A stretch of DNA of 18,486 bases from CAZKUN01 sp964555935 (lineage in GTDB: Bacteria > Armatimonadota > Zipacnadia > Zipacnadales > VGFC01): the NCBI GenBank assembly GCA_964555935.1, contig CAZKUN010000186.1, forward strand, positions 1-18,486, given 5' to 3'. The notes beneath the pieces were generated by a model. That model saw nothing but the letters and a program-made list of their open reading frames with translations. It made no database searches and had not been told where the DNA came from. Shown here piece after piece: positions 1 to 6,939 of this stretch (within the stretch, counting starts at the first letter, position 1; each line of letters begins with the position of its first letter). Made by a program: the position numbers and the translations under genes.

Positions 1-1068
1 CTGTTTCAGCATCCGGTGGGGACGGGCGCGTTCATGCTGGAGAAATGGGAGCCGGATGTCGAGATCGTGCTTCGCGCGAACGCGAACTACTGGGGCGCCG
101 ACAGCGAAGGGCGCAGACTGCCGCACCTGAATGCCGTGCATATCTTCAGCCGGCGCGACCCGCATACTGCGTTCATGGAGTTTGAGGAACAGCACTCAGA
201 CATCGCCGGCGTCCCGGACCAGGACTGGGACCGGGTGATGACCGAGGACAAGAAACTCCAGCCGCGCTATGCCGACAAGTACGTGCTTGAGACGACGCCG
301 ACGCTCACCACATCGTACTACGGCTTCAACATGAAGACAGGGCGGTTCGCGGACAACCTCGCCTTGAGGCAAGCGCTGAACTATGCGATCGACCGGGAGT
401 CGATCATCAAGAACATCGGGAGGGGAATCGGCGCGCCCGCATACGGCCCGATCCCGCCCGGACTGCCAGGACACGACCCCGACAACGCGCGATACGAATA
501 CGATATCGAGAAGGCGAAGGCGCTGCTGACCGAGGCGGGGTACCCCGACGGCGAAGGCCTCGGAGAGCTGGTGCTCTACGTGAGCGGGGCGGGCGATTCG
601 CCCGATCGAACGAGCGTGGCGGTGATGGAGCAGCTCCGCACCATCGGACTCGACGTGCGGCTGAAGCAGCAACCATGGCCGCTACACCTGGAGTCGATCG
701 ACAGCAACGAGGCGGAGTTCTTCAGGCTGGGGTGGATCGCCGATTATCCGGACGCGGAGAATTTCCTGGCGCTGTTCATGTCGCGCAACCACACGCCGGG
801 GCCGAACGCGACGCTGTATGAGAATGAGGAGTTCGACCGGCTGTACGACGAGGCGATGCTCGAGCCGGATGAGGCGAAGCGGGCGGTGGTCTACGAGCGG
901 GCGGCGGGAATCGTCATTGATGAGTGCCCGTGGCTCTTCACGACGACCGGCGAGACGATATCGCTGAGGCAACCGTGGATCAAGGATTACCCGGTCAATC
1001 CGCTGGCGGTCTACTACTACAAGAATCTGGTGATTGAGCGACGGGAGACCGAAGTCAGGAGTCAGTGA
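1..1068 (+). CDS. ABC transporter substrate-binding protein, family 5 (dipeptide/oligopeptide type), 5' truncated
   Basis: This is the C-terminal 355 residues of an extracytoplasmic solute-binding protein of the SBP_bac_5 family, which delivers peptides to a DppBCDF/Opp permease. The frame is open from base 1 and the first residues (LFQHPVGTGAFMLEKW) match the family's central 'NPVGTGPFKF' block, so the true start and signal peptide lie upstream of the window and the GTG at 16 is not a start. Also visible are the typical 'ADNLALRQALNYAIDRESII' helix (near bases 352-411) and an acidic C-terminal lobe ending at a TGA at 1066-1068. Full-length members are about 500-600 residues, so roughly the first third is missing. 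It is first in a + strand transporter operon. The ligand cannot be read from sequence; peptides are the default because a peptidase closes the operon, but nickel or sugar binding is known in the family. Confidence 0.93.
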   Translation: MFQHPVGTGAFMLEKWEPDVEIVLRANANYWGADSEGRRLPHLNAVHIFSRRDPHTAFMEFEEQHSDIAGVPDQDWDRVMTEDKKLQPRYADKYVLETTPTLTTSYYGFNMKTGRFADNLALRQALNYAIDRESIIKNIGRGIGAPAYGPIPPGLPGHDPDNARYEYDIEKAKALLTEAGYPDGEGLGELVLYVSGAGDSPDRTSVAVMEQLRTIGLDVRLKQQPWPLHLESIDSNEAEFFRLGWIADYPDAENFLALFMSRNHTPGPNATLYENEEFDRLYDEAMLEPDEAKRAVVYERAAGIVIDECPWLFTTTGETISLRQPWIKDYPVNPLAVYYYKNLVIERRETEVRSQ

Positions 1069-1088
1069 TCGTGAGAACAGGGACGGCA

Positions 1089-1112
1089 GGGCGCAATGAA
1101 TTGCGCCCCTAC
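1089..1112 (+). repeat. Hairpin element 1 (GTAG-foot, REP-like)
   Basis: Stem GGGCGCAA (1089-1096) pairs perfectly with TTGCGCCC (1101-1108) around the loop TGAA, and CTAC follows at 1109-1112. The left flank is GACGGCA. It lies in the 58-nt dppA-dppB gap, and the stem ends 18 nt before the dppB start. It is one of a set of hairpins with unrelated stems but shared flanks. Confidence 0.75.
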
Positions 1113-1126
1113 ACGCGACCGATCAT

Positions 1127-2068
1127 ATGAGTTCATACCTCAACTATGCGGTGAGGCGTTTGGCGCTGACGATCCCGATTCTGTGGGGCGTCTTCACCGT
1201 GACATTCGTGCTGTTCTTCGTGGTGCCGGGCGATCCGGCGCGGCTCATCATGGGCCAGCACCGCGACGCGGCGATGGAAGAGGCGATGCGGAAGCAGTGG
1301 GGCCTCGACAAGCCGAAACACGAGCAGTACTGGAACTTCCTCAAGCGCGTGGCCGTGCTGGACTTCGGGCAGTCGTTCACGACGAAGCGCCCGGTGACCG
1401 ACTCGATACTGGAGCGCCTGCCGGCGACGGCGATCCTGGGGCTGACGTCACTGACGCTGGGTACTTTCCTGGGCGTGGCGGCGGGGCTGTGGTCGGCGAT
1501 GCGGGCGAACAAGATGGTCGATAACACGATCCGGTTCCTCACGTTCTCGGTGGTGTCGATTCCGTTCTTCCTCCTCGCGATATTCCTGCAGTGGATCTTT
1601 GGACAGGAATGGCGCGTGTTGCCTGTCGCGGGGTACATCAACGGCCCGTGGGGCTGGTGGCACTTCGTGCTGCCGGTGTTTGTGATGACACTCGGGAGCT
1701 TCGCGGGATTCACGCGCTTGACGCGAACGTCGATCCTCGAGGTGCTGACCGAGGACTACATCCGAACGGCGAAGGCGAAGGGCCTGCCCGAGGTGGTGGT
1801 CATTGTGCGTCACGCGCTGCGGAACGCGATGATCCCGCTGGTGACGAGTCTGTCGGTGAGCGTGGCGGGGGCGCTGACGGGGGCCTTCTTCGTGGAAGCG
1901 GTTTTCGCGTGGCCGGGCGTGGGCTTGCTGGCAGTGGATGCGATCAACAACCGCGACTTCCCCGTCATCATGGGGACGGTGATGTTCGGCGCGCTGCTGT
2001 TTGTGCTGGCTGATATTGTGGGTGACCTGCTGACGGCGTACATGGATCCGAGGATCACGCTGAAGTAG
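1127..2068 (+). CDS. dppB: Dipeptide ABC transporter permease, DppB type
   Basis: This 313-residue inner-membrane permease is one of the two transmembrane subunits of a peptide importer. The N-terminus (MSSYLNYAVRRLALTIPILWGVFTVTF) is the typical DppB first helix, followed by a periplasmic loop with the 'DFGQSF' motif near residue 84. About five more helices follow. The cytoplasmic EAA loop that docks on the ATPase (EDYIRTAKAKG) begins near residue 208. The length is normal for the family (about 305-340). ATG 1127 is chosen because it gives the canonical N-terminus, but no Shine-Dalgarno sequence is visible: the bases before it are the 3' foot of hairpin element 1. It probably dimerises with the DppC-like protein encoded next. 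DppB and OppB cannot be separated by sequence alone. Confidence 0.94.
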   Translation: MSSYLNYAVRRLALTIPILWGVFTVTFVLFFVVPGDPARLIMGQHRDAAMEEAMRKQWGLDKPKHEQYWNFLKRVAVLDFGQSFTTKRPVTDSILERLPATAILGLTSLTLGTFLGVAAGLWSAMRANKMVDNTIRFLTFSVVSIPFFLLAIFLQWIFGQEWRVLPVAGYINGPWGWWHFVLPVFVMTLGSFAGFTRLTRTSILEVLTEDYIRTAKAKGLPEVVVIVRHALRNAMIPLVTSLSVSVAGALTGAFFVEAVFAWPGVGLLAVDAINNRDFPVIMGTVMFGALLFVLADIVGDLLTAYMDPRITLK

Positions 2069-2085
2069 GCGACGGAGACGGCGTC

Positions 2086-2105
2086 GGGGTTAAAACCCCT
2101 CCTAC
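2086..2105 (+). repeat. Hairpin element 2 (GTAG-foot, REP-like)
   Basis: Stem GGGGTT (2086-2091) pairs with AACCCC (2094-2099) around an A-rich turn, followed by T and CCTAC (2101-2105). The left flank reads GACGGCGTC. It fills most of the dppB-dppC gap, and its stem ends 22 nt before the dppC ATG. Confidence 0.7.
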
Positions 2106-2121
2106 AGTGCGAAGGATAGGC

Positions 2122-3015
2122 ATGGCAGAGGTAACGGCGGAACCGACATTGAGGCCGCATCGCACCTACTGGCGCGATGTGTGGACCAGGCTCAAGCGCA
2201 ACAAGCTTGCGCTCGCGAGCCTGTGCTACGTGGTGTTGCTGATTGGGACGGCCGTGTGCGCGCCGCTGATCCAACGGTATGATCCTATCGCCCAGAGCCT
2301 CGACGATAGCAAGCAGGGCCCGTCGTGGGAGCACTGGTTTGGGACGGACCTCTACGGGCGAGACATCTATGCTCGCGCAGTGCATGGTGCGCGGATCGCA
2401 CTGATCGTCGGGAGCATCGCGACGGCGGTGGCGATCTGCATCGGGGTGCTGCTGGGAGGAATCGCCGGGTACTTCGGGCGGGTAGTGGACCAGAGCATTA
2501 TCTTCGTCTATAGCGTGGTGGCGACGTTCCCGGGCCTGCTGTTCATCCTCGCGTTGACGAATGCTCTGCCACCTCAGGGCGAGCCGCATCTGTCGAAGGT
2601 ATACCTGGCGATCGGCCTGAGTAGCTGGGTCGGCATGTGCCGGCTGACGCGGAACCTGTTCCGGTCGTTCCGCGAGCAGGAGTACGTCCTCGCCGCGAGG
2701 GCGCTGGGCGCGAGTAGCTTCCGGATCATCTTCATCCACATGGTCCCGAACATGATCGGATTCATTGTGGTCGCCGTCGCCGGTGGGTTCGCGGGAGCGA
2801 TCGCAGCGGAGGCGGGGATCAGTTTCCTGGGCTTTGGCGTGACGCCGCCGAATCCGAGCTGGGGCGTGATGATCTCGGAGGGACGGAGCTACCTGCAATC
2901 GAGTTGGTGGATGCTCGTCTTCCCTGGCCTCAGCACGCTGCTGGCGGTGTTCTCGTTCAACCTGCTGGCGGATGGGCTGAGGGATGCGTTGGATCCGAGG
3001 CATGAGACGGGGTAG
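2122..3015 (+). CDS. dppC: Dipeptide ABC transporter permease, DppC type
   Basis: This 297-residue permease is the partner of the preceding DppB-like subunit. The N-terminal OppC segment (TYWRDVWTRLKRNKLALASL) leads into the first helix. It is followed by the family's 'HWFGTDLYGRDIYARAVHGARIAL' block near residues 73-96, further helices, and an EAA loop (EQEYVLAARALGAS) near residues 184-197. The ATG at 2122 is preferred over the in-frame GTG at 2107, because AAGGA lies 5 nt upstream of it and the protein then starts MAEVTAEP. Spacing from dppB is 53 nt, most of it hairpin element 2. The stop is TAG at 3013-3015. Assignment to the DppC/OppC family is secure; the transported substrate is not. 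Confidence 0.94.
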   Translation: MAEVTAEPTLRPHRTYWRDVWTRLKRNKLALASLCYVVLLIGTAVCAPLIQRYDPIAQSLDDSKQGPSWEHWFGTDLYGRDIYARAVHGARIALIVGSIATAVAICIGVLLGGIAGYFGRVVDQSIIFVYSVVATFPGLLFILALTNALPPQGEPHLSKVYLAIGLSSWVGMCRLTRNLFRSFREQEYVLAARALGASSFRIIFIHMVPNMIGFIVVAVAGGFAGAIAAEAGISFLGFGVTPPNPSWGVMISEGRSYLQSSWWMLVFPGLSTLLAVFSFNLLADGLRDALDPRHETG

Positions 3016-3016
3016 G

Positions 3017-3070
3017 GACGGCGGGGCTGAAGCCAGGGGTAACGGCAGGGCTGAAGGCAGGGCTGACGAC
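3017..3070 (+). repeat. Degenerate tandem repeat, possible decayed hairpin element
   Basis: Two copies of an 18-base unit, RACGGC followed by RGGGCTGAAGSC, start at 3017 and 3041, with a half copy (AGGGCTGACGAC) at 3059-3070. The first copy contains a short inverted repeat, GGCT-GA-AGCC (3025-3034), after the same GACGGC flank seen at the other hairpin elements, but it lacks the CTAC foot. It is noncoding, just after the dppC stop. Confidence 0.5.
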
Positions 3071-3090
3071 GGGGAACGGATACGGCATGC

Positions 3091-3128
3091 GGGCCGGATA
3101 CTTCGATCTTCGATCTCGTATTCGGCCC
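3091..3128 (+). other. Operon-internal stem-loop between dppC and dppD
   Basis: GGGCCGGATAC (3091-3101) pairs with GTATTCGGCCC (3118-3128) over 11 positions including one G-T pair. The 16-nt loop contains the direct repeat CGATCTTCGATC. A C-run follows instead of a T-run, so it is not a standard intrinsic terminator. It could affect mRNA stability or the relative expression of the permease and ATPase genes; that role is inferred. Confidence 0.6.
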
Positions 3129-3159
3129 CCCCAACGGAAGACGGCAGACGGCAGACGGC

Positions 3160-3183
3160 GTCGGATCTGGAGATCCGACCTAC
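3160..3183 (+). repeat. Hairpin element 3 (GTAG-foot, REP-like)
   Basis: Stem GTCGGATCT (3160-3168) pairs perfectly with AGATCCGAC (3171-3179), and CTAC follows at 3180-3183. The left flank is a triplicated GACGGC-type run (3141-3160). It lies in the dppC-dppD gap. Confidence 0.75.
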
Positions 3184-3203
3184 GGACGGAATGCGGCGAC
3201 GGC

Positions 3204-3226
3204 GCCGAGTTAAAGACTCGGCCTAC
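3204..3226 (+). repeat. Hairpin element 4 (GTAG-foot, REP-like)
   Basis: Stem GCCGAGT (3204-3210) pairs with ACTCGGC (3216-3222) around the loop TAAAG, and CTAC follows at 3223-3226. The left flank is GACGGC. It starts 20 nt after element 3 and its stem ends 23 nt before the dppD start. Confidence 0.75.
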
Positions 3227-3245
3227 GCGGGCAACGGCAAACGAC

Positions 3246-4232
3246 ATGGTACTGCTTGAGATCCACAACTTGACCGTGGACTTCCGCACGCTCGATGGCG
3301 TGGTGCGGGCGGTGCATGGTGTCGATTTGACGGTGGACGAGGGGGAAGTGGTGGGGCTGGTCGGTGAGAGCGGCTGCGGAAAGAGCCAAACTTGCCTCAG
3401 CGTGCCCAGGCTGGTTCATGCGAGCGGGACGATTGAGGCGGACGCGATTCGGATGGATGGCGAGGACCTGCAACACGCCCGCGAGCGGCGGATGCGCGAG
3501 CTGCGTGGCGACAAGATGAGCATGATCTTCCAAGAGCCAATGACCAGTCTGAACCCGTGCCTGAGCGTGGGCGAGCAAGTCGCTGAACCGCTCGTACTGC
3601 ACCGCGACATGACGTGGAAGTCGGCGACGGCGCGGGCGGCGGAGATGCTGGGACATGTAGGGATCAGCGACCCCGAGCAACGCTGCCGCGAGTACCCGCA
3701 TGAGCTGAGCGGCGGGATGCGTCAGCGGGCGATGATCGCGATGGCGCTGATTTGCCAGCCGACGCTGCTGATTGCCGATGAACCGACGACGGCGCTGGAC
3801 GTCACGGTGCAGGCGCAGATCCTCGACCTGATGTTGAGGCTTCGCGATGAGACCGGGACGGCGATACTGTTGGTGACGCACAACCTCGGCGTGGTCGCGC
3901 AGGCGTGTGATCGTGTCTCGGTGATGTATGCGGGCAGGATCGTGGAAATGGGTAGCGTGGAGAGGATCTTCGCCAGCCCCGAGCACCCGTACACGCGCGG
4001 GCTGATGAACTCGGTGCCGAGGGTGCGGCCGCCGGATGGGGAGCATGGTAGGCTCCAGCCGATTCATGGGACGGTGCCAAGCCTGCACGACATGCCGAGC
4101 GGGTGCCCGTTTCACCCGAGGTGCGATTACGCGGAGGCCATCTGCGCGAGGGAGATTCCGGAGCTGGATGTGATGGAGCCGGGTCATGCGGCGCGGTGTC
4201 ACTTCGCGGGGCGGCTGGAGGCGAGGGGATGA
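3246..4232 (+). CDS. dppD: Peptide ABC transporter ATP-binding protein, DppD/OppD type
   Basis: This 328-residue cytoplasmic ATPase powers the importer together with the next gene product. Walker A is GESGCGKSQ at residues 40-48 (Q after GKS is usual for OppD). The Q-loop lies in 'MIFQEPMTSLNP', the ABC signature is LSGGMRQR, Walker B is LLIADEP, and the D-loop is ALDV. The C-terminus carries the oligopeptide-transporter extension, with cysteines in 'CPFHPRC...C' and again near the end. The frame is open upstream, but ATG 3246 gives the canonical start MVLLEIHNLTVDF; the upstream extension would translate the hairpin elements. No clear Shine-Dalgarno precedes it. The stop codon overlaps the next start (ATGA), which implies translational coupling with dppF. 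Confidence 0.94.
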   Translation: MVLLEIHNLTVDFRTLDGVVRAVHGVDLTVDEGEVVGLVGESGCGKSQTCLSVPRLVHASGTIEADAIRMDGEDLQHARERRMRELRGDKMSMIFQEPMTSLNPCLSVGEQVAEPLVLHRDMTWKSATARAAEMLGHVGISDPEQRCREYPHELSGGMRQRAMIAMALICQPTLLIADEPTTALDVTVQAQILDLMLRLRDETGTAILLVTHNLGVVAQACDRVSVMYAGRIVEMGSVERIFASPEHPYTRGLMNSVPRVRPPDGEHGRLQPIHGTVPSLHDMPSGCPFHPRCDYAEAICAREIPELDVMEPGHAARCHFAGRLEARG

Positions 4233-5206
4233 GCCAACCGATTCTGGAAATCCGCGACGCGACGAAGTGGTTCCCCATCACGGCGGGACTGCTGCAACTC
4301 ACCATCGGCAACGTTCGCGCGGTGGATGGGGTCTCGCTGACGGTGAACCGAGGCGAAACGCTGGGGCTGGTGGGGGAGAGCGGATGCGGGAAGAGCACGC
4401 TGGGGCGGATGGCGGTGAAGCTGCTGGAACCGACGAAGGGCGAGATCGCTTTCGACGGTCAGCCGCTGCGGAGGATGCGGGCGGAGAGTCTCAAGGACTT
4501 CAGGCGGCGAGCGCAGATCATCTTCCAGGACCCATACTCATCGCTGAACCCGCGCATGACGACGGGCAACATCGTGAGCGAGGGGCTGAAGATCCATCGC
4601 ATCGTGCCGCGAAGCGAGTGGCGGCGACGGGCGGGGGAATTGCTCGAACGCGTGGGGCTAGACAGCTCGCATCTGAACCGGTACCCGCACGAGTTCAGCG
4701 GGGGCCAACGCCAGCGGATCGGGATCGCGCGGGCGCTGTCGGTGGAACCGGAGCTGATCATCTGCGACGAGCCGGTGAGCGCGCTGGATGTATCGATCCA
4801 GGCGCAGATCGTCGAGTTGCTGCGCGACTTGCAGGCAGAACTGGGGCTGAGCTATCTGTTCATCGCTCACGACCTGGCGGTCGTGCGGCACATGTGCGAC
4901 CGGGTGGCAGTGATGTACCTCGGACGGATCTGCGAGCAGGCGCCGTATGATGTTCTCTACGATGAGCCGGCGCACCCATACACGCGCGCGCTGTTGAGCG
5001 CCGTGCCTGAGCCCGACCCCACGATCCCTCTCAATCCCCAACCGCTCCGCGGCGAAGTCCCCAGCGCGGCGAACCCGCCGCCCGGCTGCCGATTTGCGCC
5101 GCGATGCCCGATGGCGCAGCCGCTCTGTTCCGAGGGACAGCCGGATCTGGTCGAGATGTCACCCGGACATGAAGTGGCGTGTTTCCGCGCGGGCGAGGGG
5201 ATCTGA
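4229..5206 (+). CDS. dppF: Peptide ABC transporter ATP-binding protein, DppF/OppF type
   Basis: This 325-residue protein is the second ATPase of the transporter. It begins MSQPILEIRDATKWFPITAG, as OppF/DppF proteins do, with Walker A GESGCGKST, Q-loop 'IIFQDPYSSLNPR', signature FSGGQRQRIGIARAL, Walker B LIICDEP followed by VSALDVS, and the H-loop histidine in 'IAHDL'. The C-terminal oligopeptide-transporter extension (GCRFAPRCP...C) is present. The start at ATG 4229 overlaps the dppD stop by 4 nt, with GGAGG at 4217-4221 as ribosome binding site. An in-frame upstream ATG at 4103 lies inside dppD and is rejected. It should form a heterodimeric ATPase with DppD on the cytoplasmic face of DppB/DppC. 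Confidence 0.95.
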   Translation: MSQPILEIRDATKWFPITAGLLQLTIGNVRAVDGVSLTVNRGETLGLVGESGCGKSTLGRMAVKLLEPTKGEIAFDGQPLRRMRAESLKDFRRRAQIIFQDPYSSLNPRMTTGNIVSEGLKIHRIVPRSEWRRRAGELLERVGLDSSHLNRYPHEFSGGQRQRIGIARALSVEPELIICDEPVSALDVSIQAQIVELLRDLQAELGLSYLFIAHDLAVVRHMCDRVAVMYLGRICEQAPYDVLYDEPAHPYTRALLSAVPEPDPTIPLNPQPLRGEVPSAANPPPGCRFAPRCPMAQPLCSEGQPDLVEMSPGHEVACFRAGEGI

Positions 5207-5210
5207 GCCA

Positions 5211-5954
5211 ATGGGCAAGATCGTGGCGATCGGTGGTGGAGGGATTGGGCAGGAGGGCCGGGAGATCGAGACCTTGGCGATCGACCGGGAGATCATCCGA
5301 CTGAGTGGTCGGAAGCGACCCCAACTGCTGTTCATCCCGACGGCGAGTTCGGATGCGGAAGGATACGTGGAGGCGGTCGAAGCCCACTTCGGCGCGAGGC
5401 TCGGGTGCTCGGTGGAGACGCTCCGGTTGCTCGGCGACCCGCCGTCGCATGGGGGAATCGCGGCGATGATTCGGCGGGCGGACATCGTCTACGTCGGCGG
5501 AGGCAACACGCTGAAGATGATGAATCGGTGGCGGCGGCTGGGTGTTCACCAGTTGCTGCGCAAAGCCCATGCGAGCGGCACGGTGCTGTCGGGCCTGAGC
5601 GCGGGGGCGATCTGCTGGTTCAGGTATGGGTGCTCGGACTCGCGGAAGTTCGCCAATCCGGAGGCCGCGCTAATCCGAGTGACGGGACTGAGACTGCATG
5701 ACCTGCTGATGTGCCCGCACTACGACTCAGAGGGCGACCGGAAGGCGGGCTTCAGAGCGCTGATGAAGCGGACGCCGGGCGTGGGGCTCGCGCTCGACGA
5801 TTGCGCGGCGCTGGTGATCGAGGATGACCAGTGGCGGGTGATGAGTTGCAGGGATGGCGTGAAGGGCTATCGGGGTTGGTGGAGTCGGGGCGAGTGGCAC
5901 ATCGAGGAAGCCGTCGACGGGACTCTCGCGGAGTTGGTACGAGCGAATACTTGA
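5211..5954 (+). CDS. pepE: Peptidase E-like dipeptidase (family S51)
   Basis: This 247-residue cytoplasmic serine peptidase of family S51 belongs to the group containing Asp-X dipeptidase PepE and cyanophycinase. Visible are the N-terminal strand 'IVAIGGGG', the 'YVGGGN' turn at residues 94-99, the nucleophile elbow 'GLSAGA' with Ser130, and the likely catalytic histidine in 'CPHYD' (His170). There is no signal peptide, which favours an intracellular dipeptidase over secreted cyanophycinases. ATG 5211 lies 4 nt after the dppF stop, with GAGGGG about 10 nt upstream; longer in-frame starts lie inside dppF. Its place directly behind the ATPase genes suggests it hydrolyses imported dipeptides. 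Aspartyl specificity is known for PepE and only inferred here. Confidence 0.88.
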   Translation: MGKIVAIGGGGIGQEGREIETLAIDREIIRLSGRKRPQLLFIPTASSDAEGYVEAVEAHFGARLGCSVETLRLLGDPPSHGGIAAMIRRADIVYVGGGNTLKMMNRWRRLGVHQLLRKAHASGTVLSGLSAGAICWFRYGCSDSRKFANPEAALIRVTGLRLHDLLMCPHYDSEGDRKAGFRALMKRTPGVGLALDDCAALVIEDDQWRVMSCRDGVKGYRGWWSRGEWHIEEAVDGTLAELVRANT

Positions 5955-5970
5955 GTACGGGAGGCCGGCA

Positions 5971-6729
5971 ATGGCCAAGCAATGCCCGCACTGTGAGATG
6001 GAGAGCGACCGGGACGAATACTGCACGTTCTGCGGCAAGCTGATCGAGACGACCGAGCCGGGCCCGCCGGGGAAATCGCAGGCCCCGCCGTCGGGTAAAC
6101 GCCCGGCGTCCCCCGTGCCGCCAGGAGCGGCTCCACGTGGGCCGAGCGCCGAGGCCGGACCGGCGAAGACGGGAGCCCCGGCGAAACGGGCGCCCGCGAA
6201 GATCGAGCGAGGCCGACCGGCGTGGGTCTACTACGTGGCCGTCGTCGTGGGGCTCATCGTGCTCTACGTGTTCGCGTGTTTCGCGCTGGCGTTTACGGCC
6301 TCGTCGCCACCGGACGAGGCCGCTGACTGGAAGCGGATAGAGACCAAGACGAAGCAAATGAGCATTGAGGCGCCGGGCAACTGGGACTGCACGCTGTCTG
6401 GCTCGGAGGGTAGCTTCGAGTTCGTGACCGTGAGGGCTGGAAAGACGTACACGGTCACCATGAGGGGCACTCAGGCGAAGGGCAGCATCGGCGACATTGG
6501 TGCGGCGACGGCGCAGGCGATGTCGGGATCGAGCGAAGGCGGCCTGGACCTCCCAACGAGTCAGACCGCGGAGGGCGGGCTGCACCAGTTCATCGCGATG
6601 ACGGAGTCCCACGAAGACCCCTACTTCGCGGACACCAGTGACATCCAGGAGGGCACGTTCGGCGGAAAAGCCGCCGCGTGTTCGGACTACTCGACGGTGA
6701 GGAAGTTCGGGGGGGGATCGCCGCAGTGA
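5971..6729 (+). CDS. Zinc-ribbon single-pass membrane protein, C-terminus cut by frameshift
   Basis: The 252-residue reading frame as given starts with a zinc ribbon (Cys5, Cys8, Cys18, Cys21 in CPHC...CTFC). A proline/alanine-rich cytoplasmic linker (about 30-80), one transmembrane helix (about 85-108) and an extracytoplasmic domain follow. The ribosome binding site GGGAGG sits 7 nt before the ATG, 16 nt after the peptidase gene, so it may be cotranscribed with it. The outside domain has no identifiable catalytic motif; its strand pattern ('KQMSIEAPGNWDC', 'FEFVTVRAGKTYTV') resembles PsbP/DUF1795-like ligand domains, a weak comparison. The frame leaves the normal path in a run of eight G at 6709-6716 and ends eight codons later (GGGSPQ). 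The expected C-terminus is in another frame. Function is unknown. Confidence 0.8.
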   Translation: MAKQCPHCEMESDRDEYCTFCGKLIETTEPGPPGKSQAPPSGKRPASPVPPGAAPRGPSAEAGPAKTGAPAKRAPAKIERGRPAWVYYVAVVVGLIVLYVFACFALAFTASSPPDEAADWKRIETKTKQMSIEAPGNWDCTLSGSEGSFEFVTVRAGKTYTVTMRGTQAKGSIGDIGAATAQAMSGSSEGGLDLPTSQTAEGGLHQFIAMTESHEDPYFADTSDIQEGTFGGKAAACSDYSTVRKFGGGSPQ

Positions 6730-6863
6730 AGATGCGAGGCCGGCGGATGGCCGTCCCGGCACAGGACCTTGGATATGACGTCCGAGTGCTATGTCCGGAG
6801 AAGCACTGGGATGAGTTCTGGCCCGCGGCGCAGAGGATCGTGGAGAGCGTGAAGTTCCTGTGA
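6709..6863 (+). pseudogene. Out-of-frame C-terminal end of the zinc-ribbon membrane protein
   Basis: From the G8 run onward, the frame offset by +2 reads IAAVKMRGRRMAVPAQDLGYD and continues into 'WDEFWPAAQRIVESVKFL', then TGA at 6861-6863. This is a natural end for a globular extracytoplasmic domain ('...W..f.p...rI..S.kf'). One extra G (nine instead of eight), or two fewer, restores a single protein of about 297 residues. I infer either a homopolymer sequencing/assembly error or a real (possibly phase-variable) frameshift. This is not a separate gene. Confidence 0.75.
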
Positions 6864-6909
6864 GGGGATGACGGACGCGGGCAAGAATGCCCGCGCCACG
6901 GTCATCCCC
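6864..6909. terminator. Two-tier hairpin between convergent genes, probable bidirectional terminator
   Basis: The outer stem GGGGATGAC (6864-6872) pairs perfectly with GTCATCCCC (6901-6909). Inside it is the hairpin GCGGGCA (6877-6883) / TGCCCGC (6888-6894) with loop AGAA. It begins directly after the stop at 6863 and ends 30 nt short of the symporter stop on the other strand, a typical terminator position. There is no strong T-tract on either side. Confidence 0.6.
6877..6899 (+). repeat. Hairpin element 5, nested variant of the REP-like family
   Basis: Stem GCGGGCA/TGCCCGC has a purine loop (AGAA), left flank GACGGAC and right flank GCCAC instead of CTAC. Architecture and flanks resemble the other hairpin elements, but the foot is changed, so membership is less certain. 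Confidence 0.5.
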
Positions 6910-6939
6910 TATTTGGTCCATCTGGCTGGCCGGCCGCCC

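Noticed and set aside
1810..3003. Long minus-strand open frame of 397 codons opposite dppB/dppC
   Set aside because: It is the antisense shadow of two clear permease genes. Its composition is Arg/His/Pro/Gln-rich, without domain motifs, and it has no ribosome binding site.
3091..3226. Clustered repeats as a CRISPR array
   Set aside because: The hairpins have different sequences and there are no equal-length direct repeats separated by regular spacers.
3087..3245. N-terminal extension of dppD by 53 codons
   Set aside because: It would translate the hairpin elements, and the DppD family starts at the ATG at 3246.
3210..4202. Minus-strand open frame of 330 codons opposite dppD
   Set aside because: It is antisense to a secure ATPase gene, with Arg/His-rich translation typical of high-GC shadow frames.
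5752..6921. Minus-strand open frame of 389 codons opposite pepE and the zinc-ribbon gene
   Set aside because: It has arginine-rich shadow composition and crosses the terminator hairpin and two real genes.
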